Shown: positions 60,016-64,000 of the stretch, one piece after another
How positions within the stretch are numbered: position 1 is the first letter of the stretch
Layout: every line of letters starts with the position of its first letter
Origin: an uncultured Gemmiger sp.
GTDB lineage: Bacteria > Bacillota > Clostridia > Oscillospirales > Ruminococcaceae
NCBI RefSeq assembly: GCF_934561205.1
Contig: NZ_CAKTFU010000001.1
Location: 124,001 to 188,000, forward strand
Length of the DNA: 64,000 nucleotides
Direction of reading: 5' to 3'
Program-made: the position numbers and the translations under genes
Notes under the pieces: model-generated
Told to the model about the DNA's origin: nothing
Database searches by the model: none
Seen by the model: only the letters and a program-made list of their open reading frames with translations

Positions 60016-60966
60016 TTAACCGTTATAGGTCTGCTCGCTGGCGGCGATGTCCTCGGTGGGTTCCTCGGTGGGTTCCTCGGCGGGGGCGGGCTCCTCGGCA
60101 GGAGCGGGTTCCTCGGCGGGGGCGGGTTCCAGCGGGGCGGTTTCCTCTGTTTCGGGGGCAAACGCATCGTTCGCGATTTCGTCGGTATCCGCGCGCTCGG
60201 CGTCAAGGCGTTCCTCCAGCGTACCGTAGATGACGCCGTTATAGTAGTAGGTTTCGTCGACTTGATTTGCCAACTCGGCGGCGGTCAGAGCCTCCGCCTG
60301 GCTGGCAAGGAAGTCCAACCTATAGCCGCGCGCTGTGTTGCTGCGGTCGGTATCGGTGTAAAAGGAGTAGTCGCGCACGGGTATATCCGCCTTTTTCGCA
60401 GCCTGATAGATGCGCAGGCAGTCGGCGGCAAAGTCCTCGGCGGTTGCGTAGTAGGTATTGCCGAGGCAGGCTTCGGCGTACACATTGTCACCCTCCTGCA
60501 GGGTGTTGTCGCCGTAGTGGTTCAGCGATACCGACACAAACAGGCTGCTGACGTGGCTTTTCAGGGCGGGGTCATCGTTCATGGCGTTGTACAGCCCATC
60601 GGTAAAGCGGTGCTCGTATGCATTCTCGGCAGCTGCGTTGGCAGGTCCCATATACTGCCAGACATACGGCGCCAGCGTGGCAGCGCCCACAATGCAAAGG
60701 GTTACGGCGCTGCCGACAATGGCAAGCCAGTCAAATTTCATCTGTACCTTGGTGTTGGTGCCGTAAATCAGCACCTCGATGCCCAGCAAAATCAGCAAAG
60801 CGGGCGCAAAGCGGAACACATACAGCAGGTCAAAGTTCGGCAGGAACTGCTGGGCAATCAGCAAAAAGCCGGACGCGATCAGCAGCAGGGCAAAGGCAAC
60901 GGTGCCGACACGGCGCACTTTTTTAGGCGGTTCCTGTGCGGGAGCCGCAGTCTTGATTTCTTCCAT
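60016..60966 (-). CDS. Membrane protein with acidic Pro/Ala repeat tail (ECF operon)
   Basis: A 316-residue protein. Residues about 20-105 hold three hydrophobic segments (TVAFALLLIASGFLLIAQQFL; APALLILLGIEVLIYG; LAIVGSAVTLCIVGAATL), like LiaF/DUF5668-type sensor proteins. A soluble external part follows, then an acidic low-complexity tail with EEPAPA repeats. Fourth gene of the ECF sigma operon, 15 bases after the TM2-like gene. It is probably part of envelope-stress response; family membership is weak. Confidence 0.65.
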   Translation of the reverse strand: MEEIKTAAPAQEPPKKVRRVGTVAFALLLIASGFLLIAQQFLPNFDLLYVFRFAPALLILLGIEVLIYGTNTKVQMKFDWLAIVGSAVTLCIVGAATLAPYVWQYMGPANAAAENAYEHRFTDGLYNAMNDDPALKSHVSSLFVSVSLNHYGDNTLQEGDNVYAEACLGNTYYATAEDFAADCLRIYQAAKKADIPVRDYSFYTDTDRSNTARGYRLDFLASQAEALTAAELANQVDETYYYNGVIYGTLEERLDAERADTDEIANDAFAPETEETAPLEPAPAEEPAPAEEPAPAEEPTEEPTEDIAASEQTYNG

Positions 60967-60981
60967 TGTGCAAAGTCCTCC

Positions 60982-61530
60982 TTATTCGTGGTCGTCCTCG
61001 CCGGGGAACGGCGGCAGGTCGTTTTTGGCTGCAGGTGCTGCCGGGTGCAGCCCCAGCAGCTTGAAACCGGCGGCAATCAGAAGCACGGCGATAAACACAT
61101 TGGGGATGCCGTGGATGATGCTGTACACTATACCGTAGTCGTCGAACAGGCGATTCAGGATGTTCGCCAGCCAGTTGGAAATGACCGTGTCATACATTGC
61201 CCAGCCGCCGATGATGATCAGCCCCCAGCCCAGCAGCTTGTTGTGTTGGGGAATCAGCTCCTTGCAGTCTTTCCAATTGCCGAGCAGCAGCAGGCTGTCC
61301 TCCTTCGGCTCCCCGGCGGCAAGGTGGCGGATCAGGTCGTAGGTGTCAAAAAAGCTGTACATCCAGAGGATCAGCAGCGTAATGATAAAGGGGTCAAAGA
61401 TGGTACCTACCATAAAACAGACGCCAAACAACGAAACGATCGCCAGCCCGCGCTGCATATAGCCGTAGTACATCTGCCCCGCGCCGGGGATGCAGGCAAA
61501 AATAAAGGTCAGTAATGCGTTCTTTTTCAT
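60982..61530 (-). CDS. TM2-like membrane protein (ECF operon)
   Basis: A 182-residue protein with about four hydrophobic segments. It opens with a short TM2-like motif (FACIPGAGQMYYGYMQRGLA, where PGxGxxYxG is the pattern), followed by an amphipathic loop and two more helices. The tail is acidic and proline-rich. It lies four bases after the anti-sigma gene and is the third gene of the operon. Function unknown; TM2 proteins accompany envelope-sensing systems in several clostridia. Confidence 0.72.
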   Translation of the reverse strand: MKKNALLTFIFACIPGAGQMYYGYMQRGLAIVSLFGVCFMVGTIFDPFIITLLILWMYSFFDTYDLIRHLAAGEPKEDSLLLLGNWKDCKELIPQHNKLLGWGLIIIGGWAMYDTVISNWLANILNRLFDDYGIVYSIIHGIPNVFIAVLLIAAGFKLLGLHPAAPAAKNDLPPFPGEDDHE

Positions 61531-61534
61531 AGAA

Positions 61535-62059
61535 TCAGTCCCCCTGGGCAGTCGTGCTGCCGTTCTGTGTTTTTAATTGGTCAATGCCGCTTTGTGCGAC
61601 AAGGGTGAAATCCCGGCAAGCGTTGTCAAGGCTTTTGTAAAAGCCCCCCACCACAGTGCTGACGGTCTGCCCAAAGCTGGGGCGTGGCTCGGTTGCCTGG
61701 TTCAGCTGCGGCACGGTGATGTCCACCGCACCGATGGAAATGCAGCGCCACATCATAAAGGCCAGCGCCACGGCGGCGGCAGTGGAAACATAGCGGTTTG
61801 TCATAATGCGGAACCGGCGCAGGCGCATCAGATTTTGCACCTGCGGGATCAGGTCGCGCATGGGGGTTTTTAAGCACTCCGGCGCGGCGTCGATCAGCGC
61901 CGTGTAGCGCAGTAAGCAATAATCGCAGAAGGTCAGATGCTCGGCAGCTTCCAAAGCGCCAAGGTCATCCAGTGTGCCGTCCTTTAAGGCGTACAAGCCG
62001 TCATCGGTCAGATGCCCTTCGGCATCAAAGAGTTTATTGTTGTCAAAAAACAGGCTCAT
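61535..62059 (-). CDS. Anti-sigma factor with zinc-finger and one membrane helix
   Basis: A 174-residue protein. An anti-sigma zinc-finger appears as HLTFCDYC (His-x3-Cys-x2-Cys, residues about 41-48). A membrane helix follows (VSTAAAVALAFMMWRCISIG) and an external domain of about 55 residues. It overlaps the sigma factor by four bases (ATGA), standard for ECF pairs: it should hold the sigma factor at the membrane until an envelope signal arrives. The frame opens earlier, but the ATG at 62059 (MSLFFDNN) has an AAAGGAG site and the coupled position. Confidence 0.82.
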   Translation of the reverse strand: MSLFFDNNKLFDAEGHLTDDGLYALKDGTLDDLGALEAAEHLTFCDYCLLRYTALIDAAPECLKTPMRDLIPQVQNLMRLRRFRIMTNRYVSTAAAVALAFMMWRCISIGAVDITVPQLNQATEPRPSFGQTVSTVVGGFYKSLDNACRDFTLVAQSGIDQLKTQNGSTTAQGD

Positions 62060-62589
62060 TCCCTCTGTCTCCTTTCCAAAATTTGCTGCCGCAAAAGATT
62101 CTTGGCGCGCCATAGCTGGCTGTTTACCGTGGCGGGCGGGCGTCCCACCAGCGCGGCAATCTCGGCGGTTTCTTTATGTTCCAAAAAATACAGCACGGCG
62201 ATGCGCCCGTAAGGCTCGCGCAGGGCGCGTACCAGCTCTGCCAGTTCCTCGGCACCCGCGCGGTTGGCAAGCTGCTCGGCAGGGTCGCCGTTGTCGCTGC
62301 CGGGGGATGTGGACGGTTCCGGCATGGCGTCGTCACCCGGTGCCTCGACCCTGCGCACCCACGCGCTTTTTAGGTGATCCTTGCATTTGTTGGCCGCCAC
62401 GCGCACCAGCCACTGCTTGTAATACTGCGGCTCGCATCGGTCAATGGCGGAAAACGCAGATAAGAAGGTGTCCTGCGTCAGATCCTCGGCGGTGTGGGGG
62501 TCATGTACAAATTGCAGGCAAACGGTGTAGACAAGCCGTTGATACTGCTGCATCAGCCCGGTAAATTCTTCGTTTGTCAGTCCCCACAC
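62056..62589 (-). CDS. ECF-type RNA polymerase sigma factor
   Basis: A 177-residue sigma-70-family factor with only regions 2 and 4. Region 2: LMQQYQRLVYTVCLQFVHDPHTAEDLTQDTFLSAF. Region 4: REPYGRIAVLYFLEHKETAEIAALVGRPPATVNSQLWRAKNLL. A Ser/Pro/Asp-rich linker separates them. The annotated start is GTG at 62589, but the GGAGG site ends one base before it. In-frame CTG at 62580 lies eight bases from the same site and might be the true start. It leads the four-gene operon and is followed by its anti-sigma factor. Confidence 0.88.
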   Translation of the reverse strand: MWGLTNEEFTGLMQQYQRLVYTVCLQFVHDPHTAEDLTQDTFLSAFSAIDRCEPQYYKQWLVRVAANKCKDHLKSAWVRRVEAPGDDAMPEPSTSPGSDNGDPAEQLANRAGAEELAELVRALREPYGRIAVLYFLEHKETAEIAALVGRPPATVNSQLWRAKNLLRQQILERRQRE

Positions 62590-62624
62590 CTCCTTTGTTT
62601 GTTGCCTTCTGTATATGAATACGA

Positions 62625-62657
62625 ATCCCCCGCGCCGTTTTTTGCAACGCGGGGGAT
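62625..62657. terminator. Terminator-like hairpin between exoA and the ECF operon
   Basis: ATCCCCCGCG/CGCGGGGGAT with a 13-base loop. U-rich DNA follows only on the plus strand (ATTATTTTGATTTTTTTT), while the gene that would need it (exoA) is on the minus strand, so its role is uncertain. Confidence 0.4.
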
Positions 62658-62673
62658 ATTATTTTGATTTTTT

Positions 62674-63429
62674 TTACAGCGGCATTTCCAGCAGTACGGG
62701 GCAATGGTCGCTGCCCAAGATCGGCATCAGGATATCCGCCTTTTCAATTTTGTCGGCAAGGCGGTCGCTGACAAGGAAATAGTCAATGCGCCAACCCGCG
62801 TTGCGCTCTCTGGCGCGAAAGCGCATACTCCACCAGCTGTACATCCCGGTATCGGTGGGGTGCAGATGGCGGAAGCTGTCGGTAAAGCCGGCAGCCAGCA
62901 GCTCGTTGAGCTTGCCGCGCTCCTGATCGCTGAAGCCCGCCGCGCCGCGGTTGGGGCCGGGGTTTTTCAGGTCGATATCCTCGTGCGCAACGTTCAGATC
63001 CCCGCAGACGATGACCGGCTTGTCGGCATCCAGCTTTTGCAGGTAGGCGCGCAGGTCGTCCTCCCACTGCATACGGTAGTCGATGCGCGCCAGCTCGTTC
63101 TGGGCGTTGGGGACATAGAGGTTGACAAGGTAAAAATCGGGGTATTCCAGCGTGATGGCGCGTCCCTCGTGGTTGTGCAGGTCCTGCTCCAGCCCGTAGC
63201 GCACCGACAGGGCGGGCGTTTTTGCCCAGATCGCCGTGCCGGAGTAGCCCTTTTTGTCGGCACTGTAAATGTACTCGGTGTAGCCGGCGGGGGCAAAGTC
63301 TGCCTGGCCGGGCTGCATCTTGGTTTCCTGTATGCAGAAAAAGTCGGCGTCCAGCGCATTGAACTGCTCCTCAAAGCCCTTTTTCAGGCAGGCGCGCAGA
63401 CCGTTGACGTTCCAGCTGATAAATTTCAT
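62674..63429 (-). CDS. xth: Exodeoxyribonuclease III (AP endonuclease)
   Basis: A 251-residue Mg-dependent nuclease that cuts DNA at abasic sites and removes 3' blocks. MKFISWNVNGLRAC, the metal Glu in IQETKM, VNLYVPN, GDLNVAHEDIDLKNP and the final GSDHCPVLLEM are all family motifs (ExoA/XthA). Length is normal. The start at 63429 follows GGGAGG; the frame is open five codons further. It ends the MATE-exo unit. Confidence 0.95.
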   Translation of the reverse strand: MKFISWNVNGLRACLKKGFEEQFNALDADFFCIQETKMQPGQADFAPAGYTEYIYSADKKGYSGTAIWAKTPALSVRYGLEQDLHNHEGRAITLEYPDFYLVNLYVPNAQNELARIDYRMQWEDDLRAYLQKLDADKPVIVCGDLNVAHEDIDLKNPGPNRGAAGFSDQERGKLNELLAAGFTDSFRHLHPTDTGMYSWWSMRFRARERNAGWRIDYFLVSDRLADKIEKADILMPILGSDHCPVLLEMPL

Positions 63430-63444
63430 AGGTTCCTCCCACAA

Positions 63445-64000
63445 TCAGGCGGCCAGCTTGCGGGCAGCCTGTTTTTTCCACGCGCCGCTCGCAAAGCGGG
63501 CGATAAAGCAAATCGAACGGCAGACCCAGTCCACGATCATCGCCCACCATACGCCCAGTGCGCCCCAGCCCAGCTGCACGCACAGCACCCAGCTGAAGCC
63601 CATACGCCAGACCAGCATCGAGATGATGGAAACCAGCATCGTAAAGCGCACATCGTTGGCGGCACGCAGGGCGTTGGGCAGCACAAAGCCGATGGGCCAG
63701 AGCAAAATGCCCATACCGCAGTGGATGAGAACCAGCGTGGCGGACAGGGCGCGGGTTTCGGCGCTCAGGGTATACAGATTCAAAATGGGGTTCAGCGCCA
63801 GCAGAATGGCGGCGTTGCTGAGCCCCTGTGCGACATAGTCCCACAAAAGCAGCTTTTTGGTGTAGTGGACGCACTGCTCAAAATCCTGCGCACCGACACA
63901 GCGCCCCACAACGGTGATCATTGCAAGGCACATCGCATTGCCGATGATGCACCCCGCGCCGTCCAGATTGTTGGCCACGGCGTTGGCGGAAATATGCACC
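63445..64000 (-). CDS. MATE-family efflux transporter, partial (N-terminus off the right edge)
   Basis: The C-terminal 185 or so residues of a MATE/DinF-type exporter, open in frame to the window edge. ISANAVANNLDGAGCIIGNAMCLAMITVVGRCVGA is the typical second-half helix 7-8 region of MATE proteins, and LWPIGFVLPNALRAANDVRFTM the later helices. Exporters of this family expel drugs or metabolites with sodium or protons. Its stop lies 15 bases before exoA on the same strand. Confidence 0.85.
   Translation of the reverse strand, partial: VHISANAVANNLDGAGCIIGNAMCLAMITVVGRCVGAQDFEQCVHYTKKLLLWDYVAQGLSNAAILLALNPILNLYTLSAETRALSATLVLIHCGMGILLWPIGFVLPNALRAANDVRFTMLVSIISMLVWRMGFSWVLCVQLGWGALGVWWAMIVDWVCRSICFIARFASGAWKKQAARKLAA

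Noticed and set aside
1..64000. tRNA, rRNA, CRISPR arrays, prophage or IS elements
   Set aside because: Read through all gaps without finding cloverleaf, repeat-spacer or transposase signals. A tRNAscan/Infernal run would be decisive; small structured RNAs could still be missed.

Overview
The window is 64 kb of GC-rich chromosome with short AT-rich promoters. It has consensus TTGACA-N17-TATAAT promoters, strong AGGAGG-type ribosome binding sites, SUF-type iron-sulfur assembly, FeoB, and GTG/TTG starts. Together these suggest a low-oxygen gut Firmicute of the Oscillospiraceae/Ruminococcaceae kind (Faecalibacterium, Gemmiger, Subdoligranulum). That placement is inferred from gene content and style; no 16S or other marker is present. 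About 60 protein genes are supported, the first and last cut by the window edges. I saw no rRNA, tRNA, CRISPR array, prophage or intact insertion sequence.

Layout. 1-7.1 kb: a disordered proline/alanine-rich protein, an RlmB-type rRNA methyltransferase, a non-coding stretch with a DnaA-box cluster, two leaderless cell-wall-binding proteins and a lone ABC-type ATPase. 7.2-13 kb: aldolase, CstA and a polar amino-acid ABC transporter with an attenuator-like leader. 13-20.5 kb: tRNA modification (TtcA-like, TcdA), a choloylglycine-hydrolase-family enzyme, the GGGtGRT/NifU-like pair and an MFS transporter. 20.6-28.3 kb: HisRS, GlyRS, and a divergent citrate synthase / isocitrate dehydrogenase-aconitase locus forming the oxidative branch to 2-oxoglutarate. 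28.4-41.3 kb: DUF523, an AI-2E-type permease, a minimal SmsCB pair, MurC, several membrane proteins, a DJ-1 protein, a PadR-DUF2812 pair, a ricin-fold protein with a histone-like tail and a DEAD-box helicase. 41.3-46.2 kb: the complete sufCBDSU operon. 46.5-51.1 kb: asnB, an ATP-grasp ligase and murE, which look like a peptidoglycan cross-bridge cassette. 51.2-56.1 kb: an iron-uptake island (DtxR-family regulator, FeoA, FeoA, FeoB, a Cys-rich small protein, DUF3793, a Fur-family regulator). 56.2-64 kb: TypA, a CBS-containing pyrophosphatase, a four-gene ECF sigma operon, ExoA and part of a MATE exporter.

Main connecting signal: the 16-mer GTTAG-N6-CTAAC occurs in five perfect copies. Four lie around the two promoters of the Feo island and one sits immediately upstream of the promoter of the GGGtGRT/NifU-like operon about 36 kb away. 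This predicts one metal-responsive (DtxR-type) regulon joining iron uptake to a poorly understood Fe-S scaffold pair. With SmsCB and SufCBDSU, the window holds three separate Fe-S-related loci.

Other points to follow up are the asnB/ATP-grasp/murE cassette with a non-DAP MurE signature, the DnaA-box cluster at 2.6-2.8 kb, operator-like repeats at padR and tcdA, and palindromic intergenic repeat elements.
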